Notes: generated from the sequence alone by a model not told the origin. Counted from the stretch's first letter, positions 32,832-43,200 are shown. The stretch: 64,000 nt of DNA from Streptomyces sp. NRRL B-24484 (GCF_000717715.1 NZ_JOAI01000032.1:1-64000), one strand, 5' to 3'. A program made the numbers and translations.

Positions 32832-33644
32832 ATGTCGCTGATCATCATCGCGTCCGCCAAGGGCGCCCCCGGCTCGAGCACCACGGCACTCGCGATGGCG
32901 GGGGAATGGCCCCGCCAGTCCTTGCTGGCCGAACTCGATCCGCTCGGTTCCGACCTGGTGTACCGGCAGGTCGCCCCGGACGGCAACGTGCTGGACCCAA
33001 ACCGGGGCATGTTCTCCCTCGCCCTGCCGGCCCGCGGTGTACTGAGCCCCGATGTGGTCCGCGAGCACCTCCAGGAGCTGCCCGGCGGTCAGCAGATCCT
33101 GCTCGGGCTGTCCCGGCCGGAGCAGGGAGCCGCCTGGGGCGCGCACTGGGACAAGCTCGGCCGCGTACTGGCGGCCCCCGGGGCCACCGACGTCATCGCG
33201 GACATCGGCCGCTTCTTCCCCGGCGCTCCCGTTTCGGCGCTGCTGCCCCACGCCTCACTGGTCCTGCTGGTATCGCGTACGACAGCCGAAGACCTCGCCC
33301 ATGTCCGGGCCCGGGCCGCGGCAGTCCAGCAGCAGATCTCCGCGACCGGGCGGCGCAGCGCTCCCATCGGCGTACTGCTGGTGGCTCCGCTGCGTAAGAA
33401 GTCGCAGGCCGTCGAGGCGGCGACCCGGGTCCTGGCCGCCGGGGGAAGCCCTGCGCAGGTGGTCGGCGTGGTGGCGTACGACCCGGACGCCGCCGAGCAG
33501 TTGGCGGGACGCCGCCGCGGTCGGATTCACAAGACGCAGTTGGTCGCATCGGTGCGCGGCATCGTGGCCGACCTCGAGAACCGGTTCGGCCTCGCCGCGC
33601 AGCCCGCGCCGGCCCGTACGGACCTGGAAGGGGTGCGCCGATGA
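32832..33644 (+). CDS. TadZ/CpaE-like MinD-family protein
   Basis: 270 residues. A ParA/MinD-type fold begins IIIASAKGAPGSSTTALAMA, where the expected signature and P-loop lysines of KGGxGKT are altered to KGAPGSST; AELDPLGSDLVYR follows. TadZ proteins localise Tad pili and often have such atypical Walker A motifs, so ATP hydrolysis may be weak or absent. VLLVSRTTAEDLAHVRA and VLLVAPLRKKSQAVEA fill the usual later strands. The stop overlaps the TadA start by four bases. Confidence 0.7.
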   Translation: MSLIIIASAKGAPGSSTTALAMAGEWPRQSLLAELDPLGSDLVYRQVAPDGNVLDPNRGMFSLALPARGVLSPDVVREHLQELPGGQQILLGLSRPEQGAAWGAHWDKLGRVLAAPGATDVIADIGRFFPGAPVSALLPHASLVLLVSRTTAEDLAHVRARAAAVQQQISATGRRSAPIGVLLVAPLRKKSQAVEAATRVLAAGGSPAQVVGVVAYDPDAAEQLAGRRRGRIHKTQLVASVRGIVADLENRFGLAAQPAPARTDLEGVRR

Positions 33645-34987
33645 CCACGCTGTTCGAACCGGGTGTGGAATCCGTCGACTACGACGTCGTGAAGGTCCTG
33701 CGGGAGCGGACCGGTGAGGTGCTCCAGCAGCGCCGCCGCACCATCGAGGCGAACGGCCGCCAGCTGTCCGAGGGTGATCTGCGCGCGCTCGCGCTCGACA
33801 TCATCGCCGATGAGCTGCAGGCGCTGTCCTCCGAGCGGATCAACAGCGGGCAGGTTCCCCTGTCCCTCGAGGAGGAGGAGCGTCTCACCACTGCGGTCGC
33901 CGCTGCCCTCCATGGCGCGGGCCGGATCCAGCCGTGGCTGGAGAACCCGGACGTGGAGAACATCGACGCGAACGGCTTCGACAACGTCTTCGTCTCGTTC
34001 GCGGACGGCTCCCAGGAGAAGGTCGGCCCGATCGCCGAATCCGACGAGGACATGATCGAGATGATCCGCGTCCTCGCCGCGACCTCCGGCCTCAGCAGCC
34101 GTCCGTTCGACTCCAACAACACCCAGCTCGACCTCCGCCTCCCGGACGGGTCCAGGCTGTCGGCGGTGATGGCCGTCTCGAACCGGCCGAGCCTGTCGGT
34201 GCGCCGCAAGCGCCTGCGGGTCGCCAGGCTGTCCGAGCTGCGGGCCAACGGCACCGTGACCCCCGAGATCGAGGCCTTCCTCACCGCGGCGGTCCGCGCC
34301 CGCCTCAACATCATGATCGCGGGCGAGGTGAACTCGGGAAAGACGACCCTCCTCCAGGCCATCGCCAACGAGATCTCCCCTCGAGAGCGCCTGATCACGA
34401 TCGAGCGGTCGCTGGAACTCGACCTGCACGAGCTGAAGGAACTCCACCCCAACGTGATGGCGCTGGAAGAGCGTCTGGCCAACGCGGAGGGCCAGGGCTA
34501 CGTGTCGATGGCCTCGCTCGTCCGCCGGTCGCTGCGCTCGAACCCGCAACGAGTGATCGTCGGCGAGGTCCTGGGCGACGAGGTCGTGGCGATGCTGAAC
34601 GCGATGTCGCAGGGCAACGACGGCTCCTTGAGCACCGTGCACGCCAACAGCTCCGAGGACGTCTTCCAGAAGCTCTCGACCTACGCCATCCAGGCGGAGG
34701 AGCGGCTGCCGATCCACGCCTCCCAGCTGCTGATCGCCAACGCCCTGAAGCTGGTCGTGTTCGTCAACCGCGACGAGGACCCCGTCACCGGCCTCCAGCG
34801 GCGCCGCGTCACCTCGATCCGCGAGGTCAGCGGGTACGCCGACGAGCGGGTGACCTCGTCGGAGATCTACGGCCTCGACGAGAACGACAACGTCGTCCCG
34901 AATGCCCCGATGACCGACCGCACCCGTCAGCGGCTGGAGCGGCAAGGCTTCGTCGTCGGCGACTACGACTTCCCGGGCAGGTGGTGA
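33641..34987 (+). CDS. tadA: TadA/CpaF pilus secretion ATPase
   Basis: 448 residues of the VirB11/PulE family. An N-terminal helical domain (DIIADELQALSSERINSGQV) precedes the ATPase: Walker A at residues 226-234 (GEVNSGKTTLLQAI), Asp box ERLITIERSLELDL, NPQRVIVGEVLGDEVVAMLN (Walker B), and the His box GSLSTVHANSSEDVF. All residues needed for ATP hydrolysis are present. TadA powers pilus assembly or retraction with TadB and TadC at the inner face of the membrane. The stop shares a base with the TadB start (TGATG). Confidence 0.9.
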   Translation: MTTLFEPGVESVDYDVVKVLRERTGEVLQQRRRTIEANGRQLSEGDLRALALDIIADELQALSSERINSGQVPLSLEEEERLTTAVAAALHGAGRIQPWLENPDVENIDANGFDNVFVSFADGSQEKVGPIAESDEDMIEMIRVLAATSGLSSRPFDSNNTQLDLRLPDGSRLSAVMAVSNRPSLSVRRKRLRVARLSELRANGTVTPEIEAFLTAAVRARLNIMIAGEVNSGKTTLLQAIANEISPRERLITIERSLELDLHELKELHPNVMALEERLANAEGQGYVSMASLVRRSLRSNPQRVIVGEVLGDEVVAMLNAMSQGNDGSLSTVHANSSEDVFQKLSTYAIQAEERLPIHASQLLIANALKLVVFVNRDEDPVTGLQRRRVTSIREVSGYADERVTSSEIYGLDENDNVVPNAPMTDRTRQRLERQGFVVGDYDFPGRW

Positions 34988-35859
34988 TGGGCAGCACCCT
35001 CACTCCCTACCTGTTGCTCGCGCTGCTCGCCGGCGGCGGGGTCGGCGGCGGCCTCGTGCTGTTCGTCGCCGCCCTGGTGGGTTGGCGCCGCCAGACCAAG
35101 GCCACCACCGCAGTCTCACGCCAGGTCGGACGGTTCCTGCGCCGCCGCGCCGGGGCGGCGCTCGTCGTCGGCCTGGTGGTCCTAGTGGTGATGCGCTGGC
35201 CGGTGGCCGCCATCGCCGCGGGCCTGCTGGTCATGTTCTGGTCGTCGTTGTTCGGCGGCGCTGCCGCCGAGCGGGTCGCCCTTGCCCGGGTGGAAGCCCT
35301 GGCGACGTGGACGGAGAGCCTCCGCGACACAATCGCCAGCGCTGCCGGCCTGGAGCAGGCCATCGGCGCCTCCGCGCGCACGGCCGGTGACGTCCTCGGC
35401 CCCTACCTGGTCGCCCTCGACGACCGGATCCGCTCTCGCATGTCGATGCGGGAGGCACTGCACCGCCTGGCAGCCGACCTCGACGACGGCGGTGCGGACA
35501 TGGTGATCGCGGCACTCATCCAGGCGTCCGAGCTGCGCGGTGAAGGCCTGCGCGAGGTGCTGACCGATCTGGCCAACGACGCCCGCGCCAAGGTCGCGAT
35601 GCGCAACCGCGTCTTCGCCAGCCGCGCCGGTACCCGCCGCAGCGTGCAGATCGTGGTCGGCGTGATCGTCGTGATGGTGGTCGGACTGCGCGTGTTCAAC
35701 CCCGCCTACACGGAGCCGTTCGGCACCGTGCAGGGGCAGGCGGTCCTGGCCGTGGTCTTCGGGCTGTTCGCGTTCGGCCTGGTGTGGCTGCAGCGCCTCG
35801 CCCGGGTGCCGGCGCCGAACCGCTTCCTCGTCCGGGCCTCCACAGGGGGTGCGGCATGA
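34987..35859 (+). CDS. tadB: TadB-like pilus membrane platform protein
   Basis: 290 residues with a type II secretion F domain. Membrane helices lie near the N-terminus (YLLLALLAGGGVGGGLVLFV; AALVVGLVVLVVMRWPVAAI) and the C-terminus (IVVGVIVVMVVGLRVF; AVLAVVFGLFAFGLVWL). The central cytosolic part is WTESLRDTIASAAGLEQAIG, MREALHRLAADLDDGGADMV and ASELRGEGLREVLTDLANDA. The ATG at 34987 overlaps the TadA stop; two in-frame GTGs just upstream are possible. It forms the platform with TadC. Confidence 0.85.
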   Translation: MGSTLTPYLLLALLAGGGVGGGLVLFVAALVGWRRQTKATTAVSRQVGRFLRRRAGAALVVGLVVLVVMRWPVAAIAAGLLVMFWSSLFGGAAAERVALARVEALATWTESLRDTIASAAGLEQAIGASARTAGDVLGPYLVALDDRIRSRMSMREALHRLAADLDDGGADMVIAALIQASELRGEGLREVLTDLANDARAKVAMRNRVFASRAGTRRSVQIVVGVIVVMVVGLRVFNPAYTEPFGTVQGQAVLAVVFGLFAFGLVWLQRLARVPAPNRFLVRASTGGAA

Positions 35860-36794
35860 CGTTTGAGCTGATGTGGCCGCTCGTGCTCGGCGCAGGGTTC
35901 GGCCTGGGCTGCTTCGTCCTGGTGCGCGCACTGTTCCCGAGCCGACCAAGCGCCGCGGCAACCGTACTGCGGGTCGACGCCCGCGCCCGGGTCTCCACGC
36001 GCGGCAACGGCCAGCAGCCGGTGACGGCTTCGGCAAGCCGTGCAGCTCGCAGGGCGCAGCTGCGGGAGCTGCTCGGGCTGCAGGCCTCCCAGCTGTGCGC
36101 ACGCCAGGGCTGGGAGTTCCCAGCGCTGCGCGCGGACCTGTCTCTCCTTGGGCGCTCGTTCGAGTCGTTCATGGCCACGAAGATTCTGGTGGGGCTGCTT
36201 GGTCTGGTCTTCGGACCCGCAGTGTTCGTCGCGCTGTGGGCGGCGGGGTTCGCCAGCAGTCTCACGCTGCCGCTGTGGCTCGCGCTGGTCTTCGCCGCAC
36301 TGTTCTTCTTCCTGCCCGACATCGAGGTCCGGGGCGACGCGAAGAAGGCGCGCACCGACTTCGTCCACGTGCTGGGTTCGTTCACCACACTGGTCGCCAA
36401 CTCCCTGTCCGGCGGTCGCGGGCTGCCGGAGGCCTTGAAGACTGCCACCGAGATCACCGACACCCCGCCGATGTTGCGCCTTCGCAGCGAGCTGCAGGGC
36501 GCACGGTCCGAGAACCTGACGCACTGGCAGGCCCTCGACCGGCTGGGGCAGGAGATCGCCGTCCCCGAACTGCGGGACTTGGCCAGCCGGATCCAACTTG
36601 CCGCGGGCGACGGCGCGCGGATCCGAAGCTCGCTGATGTCCACCGCCAAGACGATCTCCGACCGTGAGCTGTCCGCAGCGGAAGGCAAGGCCGGCGCGCA
36701 GTCCCAGACCATGCTGATCGCCCAGTTGTCGCTGGTCGCAGGATTCATGATCTTCCTGGTCTACCCGGGCCTGATGGCGGTGGCCTCCCTGTGA
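35856..36794 (+). CDS. tadC: TadC-like pilus membrane platform protein
   Basis: 312 residues, start overlapping the TadB stop (ATGA). Helices at the N-terminus (LMWPLVLGAGFGLGCFVLVR), mid-protein (ILVGLLGLVFGPAVFVALWA; LPLWLALVFAALFFFLPDIE) and C-terminus (SLVAGFMIFLVYPGLMAVAS). The T2SF domain is recognised in VHVLGSFTTLVANSLSGGRG and IAVPELRDLASRIQLAAGDG. It pairs with TadB as the pilus platform. Confidence 0.85.
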   Translation: MTFELMWPLVLGAGFGLGCFVLVRALFPSRPSAAATVLRVDARARVSTRGNGQQPVTASASRAARRAQLRELLGLQASQLCARQGWEFPALRADLSLLGRSFESFMATKILVGLLGLVFGPAVFVALWAAGFASSLTLPLWLALVFAALFFFLPDIEVRGDAKKARTDFVHVLGSFTTLVANSLSGGRGLPEALKTATEITDTPPMLRLRSELQGARSENLTHWQALDRLGQEIAVPELRDLASRIQLAAGDGARIRSSLMSTAKTISDRELSAAEGKAGAQSQTMLIAQLSLVAGFMIFLVYPGLMAVASL

Positions 36795-36913
36795 TTACCA
36801 GCCAGCACACTTCGAGCCCTTCCCCGCCGCGCGCGCCATCGCCGCCGCGCCGGCCCTGAACCAACCCGTCCGGCACCTCGCCGGGCGACCAACCCACGAG
36901 GGGAATCCGCATC

Positions 36914-37177
36914 ATGAACCACGCCATTGACCGCATGACCGGCTGGAACCCGGACCTCACCCTGGCCACCACGTGGATCCGGGCCCGCATCGACGCCGCC
37001 CGCACCGAGGAGGACGGCGGCTTCAGCACCGTCGAGATGGTCATCGGCATCGCGATCCTCATCGCGATCCTGGTCGCCGTCGCCGTCATCCTCAGCGGCG
37101 CGCTCACCACCAAGGCCACCACCGTGGGCAACTGCATCACGGGCGCGAACTCGACCAACAACGGCGGCTGCAGCTAA
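36914..37177 (+). CDS. Flp/pilin-like subunit
   Basis: 87 residues. A basic, polar leader of about 35 residues ends at DGGFSTVEMVIGIAILIAIL, a type IV pilin-like signal in which prepilin peptidase would cut after the Gly and Glu5 (in TVEM) of the mature protein is kept; the helix IAILIAILVAVAVILSGAL follows, then a short tail with two cysteines (GNCITGANSTNNGGCS). This is probably the main pilin of the Tad pilus. A GAGGGGAA ribosome site precedes the ATG. The leader is longer than usual for Flp pilins. Confidence 0.8.
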   Translation: MNHAIDRMTGWNPDLTLATTWIRARIDAARTEEDGGFSTVEMVIGIAILIAILVAVAVILSGALTTKATTVGNCITGANSTNNGGCS

Positions 37178-37214
37178 TCACCGCACGACGAGGAAGAGGA
37201 TGGGAGGGGGACTG

Positions 37215-37652
37215 ATGGTGCACCGCCTTCGCCAACTGGTGGAGCACAGGCGTGCCCAGGGCCGGGACGCCGGCATGACGTCGGTCGAGTTCGCGATCGG
37301 TACGCCGATCATCTTCGGGCTCCTCTTCCTCCTCGTGCAGTTCGCCCTGTTCTTCTTCGCGGACCAGGTCGCCCTGGCCTCGGCTCAGGCCGCGGCCAGG
37401 GAGGCTCGGGCGACCGCGGCCGCCGACCCGGGCGGCTGGCAGAGCCGCGCGCGCACTGTGGCTCTCAACCGGATCGCCTCGCTCGGCCCGGCGCTCACCC
37501 GCAATCCGGAGGTCGTTCCAGAGAACAGCGGGCCTAATCAGGTCAAGGTCACCGTGCGGGTCCAGGTCGTCAACGTCATTCCGTGGCTGAACCTGACCGC
37601 GACCGCGACCAGCGAAGGCCCCGTGGAGAGGTTCGTGCCTGATGCAGGCTGA
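37215..37652 (+). CDS. TadE-like pseudopilin
   Basis: 145 residues. The TadE family N-terminus is seen: a short basic leader, DAGMTSVEFAIGTPIIFGLL and a long hydrophobic helix (LFLLVQFALFFFADQVAL), then AQAAAREARATAAAD and an outer strand-rich end. TadE-like proteins are minor pilins processed by the prepilin peptidase. The ATG at 37215 is chosen for the GGAGGGGG upstream. It overlaps the next gene by 11 bases. Confidence 0.8.
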   Translation: MVHRLRQLVEHRRAQGRDAGMTSVEFAIGTPIIFGLLFLLVQFALFFFADQVALASAQAAAREARATAAADPGGWQSRARTVALNRIASLGPALTRNPEVVPENSGPNQVKVTVRVQVVNVIPWLNLTATATSEGPVERFVPDAG

Positions 37653-38079
37653 CAGGACTCACCTTCGCCGTCTGGCGGGCCGCTTCCGGGGCGACGCCGG
37701 GATCAGCACCGTCGAACTGGTCATCGCCACCCCCCTGATGTTGCTCATGGTCCTGCTGCTCGTCGGGTTCGGGCTCATGGTGCAGAGCAGGAGCGCTCTG
37801 GACGGTGCGGCGCGCGACGCCGCCCGTGCCGGGGCGCTGCAGCGCGACTACGGGACGGCCACAGCTGAGGCCACCCGGGCCGCACGGGCGAGCGCCGCAA
37901 GCGTCTGCTCGAACGGCAACGTGCAGGTCTCCCCCAGCGGGGACTGGCGCGCGGGAGGCATCTTCACCGTGACCGTCAGCTGCGACGTCCGCGGCCTGGC
38001 CTGGCTTGGCATCAACTCGAACAGGCGTGTGACAAGCACGTCCACCGCACCGCTCGACACCTTCCGGCGGACATCCTGA
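37642..38079 (+). CDS. TadE-like pseudopilin (second)
   Basis: 145 residues. DAGISTVELVIATPLMLLML-type start (with helix LMLLMVLLLVGFGLMVQSRS), then SALDGAARDAARAGALQRDY, the alanine-rich region usual in TadE/TadG. Two cysteines (SVCSNGNV and VSCDVRG) may pair outside. The start lies inside the previous gene and the stop shares a base with the next ATG, so the three pseudopilins are coupled. Confidence 0.8.
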   Translation: MQADRTHLRRLAGRFRGDAGISTVELVIATPLMLLMVLLLVGFGLMVQSRSALDGAARDAARAGALQRDYGTATAEATRAARASAASVCSNGNVQVSPSGDWRAGGIFTVTVSCDVRGLAWLGINSNRRVTSTSTAPLDTFRRTS

Positions 38080-38513
38080 TGACCACCACGATGCTGCGAC
38101 GACTCAAGTCCCGCCTGCGCGCTGACGAAGGCAGCGGCGCCCTCTACCTGATCTTCGGCGCGATGCTGTTCATGCTCTTCGCGGGCTTCGTGATCGACGG
38201 CGGCCTCGCGATTCACCAGCGAGAGAAGGCCGCCGACATCGCAGAGCAGGCAGCCCGGTACACCGCCAACCAGATCGACCCGGGCGCGCTACGTGCCGGA
38301 ACGGTCAGCGTGCCCGATAACCCAGCCTGCAGCGGCTACGCCCAGTTCTTCGCTTCCCAGTCCGGCGCGAGCGCCTCCTGCACGGCCGCCGGCGGAAACA
38401 CCGTCACAGTCCAGGTGCAGCTGACCTATCGACCGATCCTGATGCGTTTGCTCGGACAGACGTCGATTACGGTGCGTGGTACCGCGACAGCACAGGCGGT
38501 ACAGGAACAATGA
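38079..38513 (+). CDS. TadG-like pilus protein
   Basis: 144 residues. A basic N-terminus (RRLKSRLRADEGSGALYLIF) leads into a hydrophobic helix (GAMLFMLFAGFVIDGGLAIH), the helicase/secretion-neighbourhood TadE/G pattern, then QREKAADIAEQAARYTANQI and an outer domain with two cysteines. It is shorter than full TadG proteins (no von Willebrand domain). The ATG overlaps the preceding stop (TGATG). Confidence 0.75.
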   Translation: MTTTMLRRLKSRLRADEGSGALYLIFGAMLFMLFAGFVIDGGLAIHQREKAADIAEQAARYTANQIDPGALRAGTVSVPDNPACSGYAQFFASQSGASASCTAAGGNTVTVQVQLTYRPILMRLLGQTSITVRGTATAQAVQEQ

Positions 38514-38539
38514 TCACCCTCGGGGACGGGAGAACCACC

Positions 38540-39208
38540 ATGCGATCCACCACCACTCGCACGCGTCAGGCCGCCGCACTGGGCTGCGCCCTGCTCGCTG
38601 TCACGGCCGCGGCCGCTTGCACGAGCTCCAAGCCCGCCGGCGACGGCACGATCAGCGGCGCCCAGAGCGCCCCGCCGTCCGCGGCCACTGCCAGTGCGAG
38701 CCCCACCCCGTCGCTGCCGGCTGGTGCGCCTGAGGTGGTCCTGCCCGCCGACCTCAAGGTCACCGTCGCCTTCCCGGCAACCGGCGAAGCGGACAAGGAC
38801 GCTGTGGCGCAGTCGCTGACGTACGCGCTGCGCGCCTTCAACGGCGCCCTTGCTAAGGGTGACCTTCAGGACCCGGCGTTTAAGTACGCCTATGACGGCA
38901 TGGCCCGGCCCTACATGGCCAACATGATCGACCAGCTCGTGAAGCGCAACCAGACAGTGACCGGCGAGACGCGCTACTACGCCCCCACGATCACCATCCA
39001 AGACGCCACTCACGCGGCGTTCACCTATTGCGAGGATCAGTCAAAGGGCTACGCCAAGGACAAGTCGAGCGGCAAGGTCCTGACCAGCACCCCTTCTGTA
39101 CGGGACTACACCGAGTGGAACCTCGGCCTTGAGAAGTCCGCCCAAGGGGTGTGGCGCGTGACTCAGACTCTCGGAGAGAAGGGATCCACACGGTGCCAGA
39201 ACGCCTAA
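38540..39208 (+). CDS. Lipoprotein of the pilus locus
   Basis: 222 residues. The signal peptide ends in a lipobox (CALLAVTAAAAC, acylated Cys around residue 27), followed by a Ser/Ala/Pro linker and a folded outer part (DAVAQSLTYALRAFNGALAK, TRYYAPTITIQDATHAAFTY, WNLGLEKSAQGVWRVTQTLG). The fold looks like the small NTF2-like lipoproteins that accompany secretion loci in streptomycetes. ATG 38540 is preferred (GGGAG upstream); an ATG at 38510 overlaps the TadG stop and could also be used. Confidence 0.7.
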   Translation: MRSTTTRTRQAAALGCALLAVTAAAACTSSKPAGDGTISGAQSAPPSAATASASPTPSLPAGAPEVVLPADLKVTVAFPATGEADKDAVAQSLTYALRAFNGALAKGDLQDPAFKYAYDGMARPYMANMIDQLVKRNQTVTGETRYYAPTITIQDATHAAFTYCEDQSKGYAKDKSSGKVLTSTPSVRDYTEWNLGLEKSAQGVWRVTQTLGEKGSTRCQNA

Positions 39209-40197
39209 CTCTCCGGCGGGCGAGAGTGGTTTCTGCCCTGGCTCTGTTTGCAGCATCGGTCCTGTCATCGCCGGCCCAGGCGGATTGGGGCAACGACCCA
39301 GGCGGTAGCACTCCGACCCCGTGGTCGATCGAGTCCCACGTCACGCTGACCATGAGCGAGAACGGCGGTGCGGGGTCGAAGCACCTGGTGTCGTCCGCTG
39401 GCAGTTGGGACCCACCCGCGTGCTGGTACGAGCCTGCCTACACCCCTGAGGGCTTCGACTCCGCTTTCCAGGCGCTGCTGCAGAGCCTGTCCGGCACGAC
39501 CGGCGGCGCGGACGCCCAGAAGGCATACGACGAGCTGAAGGCCGACCATGACTTCCACAAGGGCGAGCAGGGGGCCTGGTGGGGCATGGTCAAGACCAAG
39601 GACGCATGGGATCTGCCGGTCACGACGACCTGCACTCAGAGCCCGGGCCTGCGGTGGGTCCCGGCCGGCAATCCTCCGGCCGGGCTGCTCACGGTGACAC
39701 CGCAGATGCTGAGCAAGATCGCGTACGGGGCGACGAAGTTGCCCTCGCCCGAGGTGGCGCTGTCGCCGACCGCCGACCGGCAGACCGTCAACTTGCCCAC
39801 GTACGTCAGCTTCAGCCGCCCACTGCAGCCGGTGAGTGTCACGGCGTCGCTGGACTACATGGGCTTCAGCATTGCCGCCTCCACCCGGGCCGTGCCGGTC
39901 TCGCTCGAGGTCGACGCCGGAACCGACGACGCATCACCGCGGACCTGCACCTACCCGTTCACCACGTCGGGCGGCGGCTACGTGGTCGACTCGTCGTCGA
40001 GCAGCTGCAACGTCACCTACATGCGATCCTCCCGGGGCGGCACCTACCCGCTCACGGGCCGGGTGAAGTGGCAGGTGTCCTGGACGGCGTCGAAGAACCC
40101 CACCGCGACGCCGGCCAACCCTCTGCCGGACGGCATGACCGACGCAGCCCCGCAGAACGTGGTGGTCAAGGAGATCCAGACCGTGGTCACCCACTGA
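39193..40197 (+). CDS. Secreted protein of unknown function
   Basis: 334 residues from a GTG at 39193 (GAGAAGGG upstream); the start lies within the lipoprotein gene. A signal peptide (VVSALALFAASVLSSPAQA, cut before DWG) leads to an exported, mostly strand-rich protein with several cysteines (PPACWYEPAY, TTTCTQSPG, RTCTYPFTT, SSCNVTYM), probably disulfide-bonded. Streptomycete proteins of this general sort are found beside Tad genes and may be pilus-associated or adhesive; no named family is recognised. Confidence 0.65.
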   Translation: MPERLTLRRARVVSALALFAASVLSSPAQADWGNDPGGSTPTPWSIESHVTLTMSENGGAGSKHLVSSAGSWDPPACWYEPAYTPEGFDSAFQALLQSLSGTTGGADAQKAYDELKADHDFHKGEQGAWWGMVKTKDAWDLPVTTTCTQSPGLRWVPAGNPPAGLLTVTPQMLSKIAYGATKLPSPEVALSPTADRQTVNLPTYVSFSRPLQPVSVTASLDYMGFSIAASTRAVPVSLEVDAGTDDASPRTCTYPFTTSGGGYVVDSSSSSCNVTYMRSSRGGTYPLTGRVKWQVSWTASKNPTATPANPLPDGMTDAAPQNVVVKEIQTVVTH

Positions 40198-40235
40198 CCA
40201 CGCCCCGCTGGACCGATCAACCGAAGGACTGACCC

Positions 40236-43200
40236 ATGAGCAAGACGAGGCCGGCCACGGCCACCCGTACCGCGGGCGACCTGGTGCGCGCCGGTCTGGC
40301 CGGCCTCGCCCTGCTCGCCCTGCTGGCGGCCGTGCCCTGGGGCCTGATCACCTTCATCGGCAATCCCCTGCCTGACAGCATGCCGACGTGGTCCACCCTC
40401 AACGAGTCGGTGGGCACCACCGTCATCATCAACACGATCGCCGTGGTCCTGTGGGCGGTCTGGGCGCAGTTCGCCTTCTGCGTTGCGGTGGAGCTGCGCG
40501 CCGCGCTCTCCGGGATCGGGCGTCTGCCCCTGCGGGTGCCGGCCGCTGGCGTCAACCAGGCCTTGGCGCGCCAGCTGGTGGCCACGATGCTTCTGGTCAG
40601 CGCCGGCGCTCTCACTGTGGGCACCGCGACCGCTGCCCCCGCCTCCGCTGCTGCGGCGCCGCGAGCGGCCACGACGGCGGCCGCCGTCCCGCAGCAGGCA
40701 GCCAGCGCGGTGACCGCCGCGCCGGGCGCGGCGGCCGCCACCGAGCAGCACCTGCCCATCTACGTGGTCAAGGCCCCGTCCGAGGGCCACCGCGACAGCC
40801 TGTGGCGCATCGCCGAGCAGCACCTCGGAGACGGCACACGCTGGTCGGAGATCCAGACGCTGAACGAAGGTCGCCCGCAGCCGGACGGGGGTTCGCTCGG
40901 TTCCAACAGCCGGATCCGCCCGGGCTGGACGCTCCTGCTGCCGGCCGACGCCGTCGGGGACGACCTGACCCGGCCGAACACAGCAACCTCTCTGCAGAGC
41001 GCCGACGGCGCGGGCAAGCACCTCGTGACTGTGGTCGAGGGAGACACCCTGTCTGGCATCGCCGAGCGGGAGCTCGGCGACGGCGACAAGTACCCGCTGC
41101 TGCTGGACGCCACCAAGGACCTGGTGCAGCCCGACGGATCGCACCTGAGTGACCCGGACGAGCTGTTCCCGGGGCAAAAGATCGTCATCCCCGGGCCGGC
41201 TGCGGCCGCGCCCGCTTCGCCGGCGCCCTCGACGGCGGCCCCTGTGACTCCTCCGTCCGCCGCGACCCCGCCCGCGCAGACCGCGGCCCCGCAGACCCCC
41301 TCTCCGGAGGCCACGGCAGTGCCGCAGCAGAGCGCGCAGCCCTCCGCGTCGGCCACCGCGCAGGCGCCGGCCCCGGCCACTTCGACCGGGCAGCCTTCGG
41401 CTCCTGCGGAGAGCGCGCCTGCCACCGCCCCGCCCGCCGGGGCGACTGCCAGTGGCGACCATGCCGGCCAGCAGTTCATCGTCTCGGCCCGCGAGGTCAC
41501 CGGCGTCGGGGCGCTGCTCGGCGCCGGGCTCCTGGCCACGCTCACCACCCGCCGACTCCTGCAGTACCGGCGCCGCCGCCCCGGGCAGACCGTCGCCGTA
41601 GCGGAGGAGACCAGCCGACTTGAGGCCCTGCTGGGCCGCACTGCGCAGCCCGGATCTGCCACCCTCCTCGACCATGCCCTTCGCACGCTCGCGGAATCCG
41701 TCCCCGCCGACGAGGAGCTTCCCGAGGTACGCGCGGCGCGCGTCACTGCCGGTGGCGTCGAGCTCCTGCCCGAGGACAACACTCTCGAACCGGTGGCGCC
41801 GTTCACTGCCGGCGCAGACGGCTGGTGGACGCTCGACCCGGAGGCCCCGCTGCTGGACGATCTGCATGCGCAGCGGGTCCCGGCCCCCTACCCGGGGCTG
41901 GTGACGATCGGCCGCGACGAGGCCGGCAACCACATCCTCCTCAATCTGCCGCACGTCCAGGTGCTGCTCCTGAACGGCACGCCCGCCAACGTGCGGTCCG
42001 TGGCCCGCAGCATCGCCTTGGACGCGGCGACCTGCCCGTGGGCCGACCATGTCGACGTCGTGACCGCCGGGTTCGACCGGGACCTGGGAGGGCTGCTGGC
42101 CAAGGGGCGCATCCGCGTCACGCCGTCGGCCCACGCCGGGATCGTAGACGTTGCGGAGCTGCGCGCCGAGGCCCTGCAGGCCGAGGAGGCAGGGGAGGAA
42201 GGGCCTCTGCCCTGGCTGATGGTCTGCACCGAGGACCCCGGCGAGCACACCTGGGAGCTCGCCGAGGTGCTCAGCACGACCCGTGGGCGTCACGTCGCCG
42301 TCGTCCTGCCCGGTGACGCGGAGGGCATCGCCGAGTACTTCCCCGACGCCGAGGTCTTGGACGCCGACGCTCTGGCGGCGCAGGCCTGCGACCTGGCCGA
42401 CACCGAGGTCGTGCTGACCCGGGTCACCGATGAGGAGCACCAGCAGCTCACGGCCGCTCTGCGGGTCACCGTTCAGGAGGCGGCTCCCGCCGCCGGGGCA
42501 TGGGAGTTCGTACCGGACCCGGACCAGGTCCCGCCTCGGTTCGGTCCCGCGTCGATCCCCTCCCCCGTCACCTTCGGCGACCACGTGCCCCCGGACGTCC
42601 TCACCCGCCACAGTGCCGCGGCCTTGGAGGACGCGGCCGGAGACGAGGACGAGGACGAGGTCGAAGGCGGGGACGGCCTGGCCCCGGCCGAGGACGTCGA
42701 GGACCAGACGCCTCCCGAGGCCGGCGAAGACAGCGGTGGCCAGGTGCCCGTGGCGCTGACCAAGCCGGTCACCTCCCGGGACCGGGTGCCGGTGGCTCCC
42801 AGCCCCGACCAGCCTCAGCTCCTGGTGCTCGGCCCGATCGCCATCGCGAACAGCCAGGGCTCGGAGACTGCTCACCCGCCCCGCCTGGCCGCGCTGGCCG
42901 CCTACCTGTACTTCCGGCCCGGGCGCGACTACGGCTCGATCGCGAACGCGATGGACCCGGTGTCGCCGTGGGAACCGCGGACCCTGCAGACCCGGATCTA
43001 CGAGCTGCGCAGCCAGCTCGGCCACGCACCGGACGGCTCGCTGTACGTCCCGCGCAAGTCCGGGGACACCTACCGGCTGGGTCAGATCCACTGCGACTGG
43101 ACCTGGCTGGAATACCTGGCGGAGCGAGGCCTTCCCCGCGGGATCGACGGCCTCGACGACCTCGAGCAGGCGCTGTCGCTGGTGCGGGGCCGCCCCTTCG

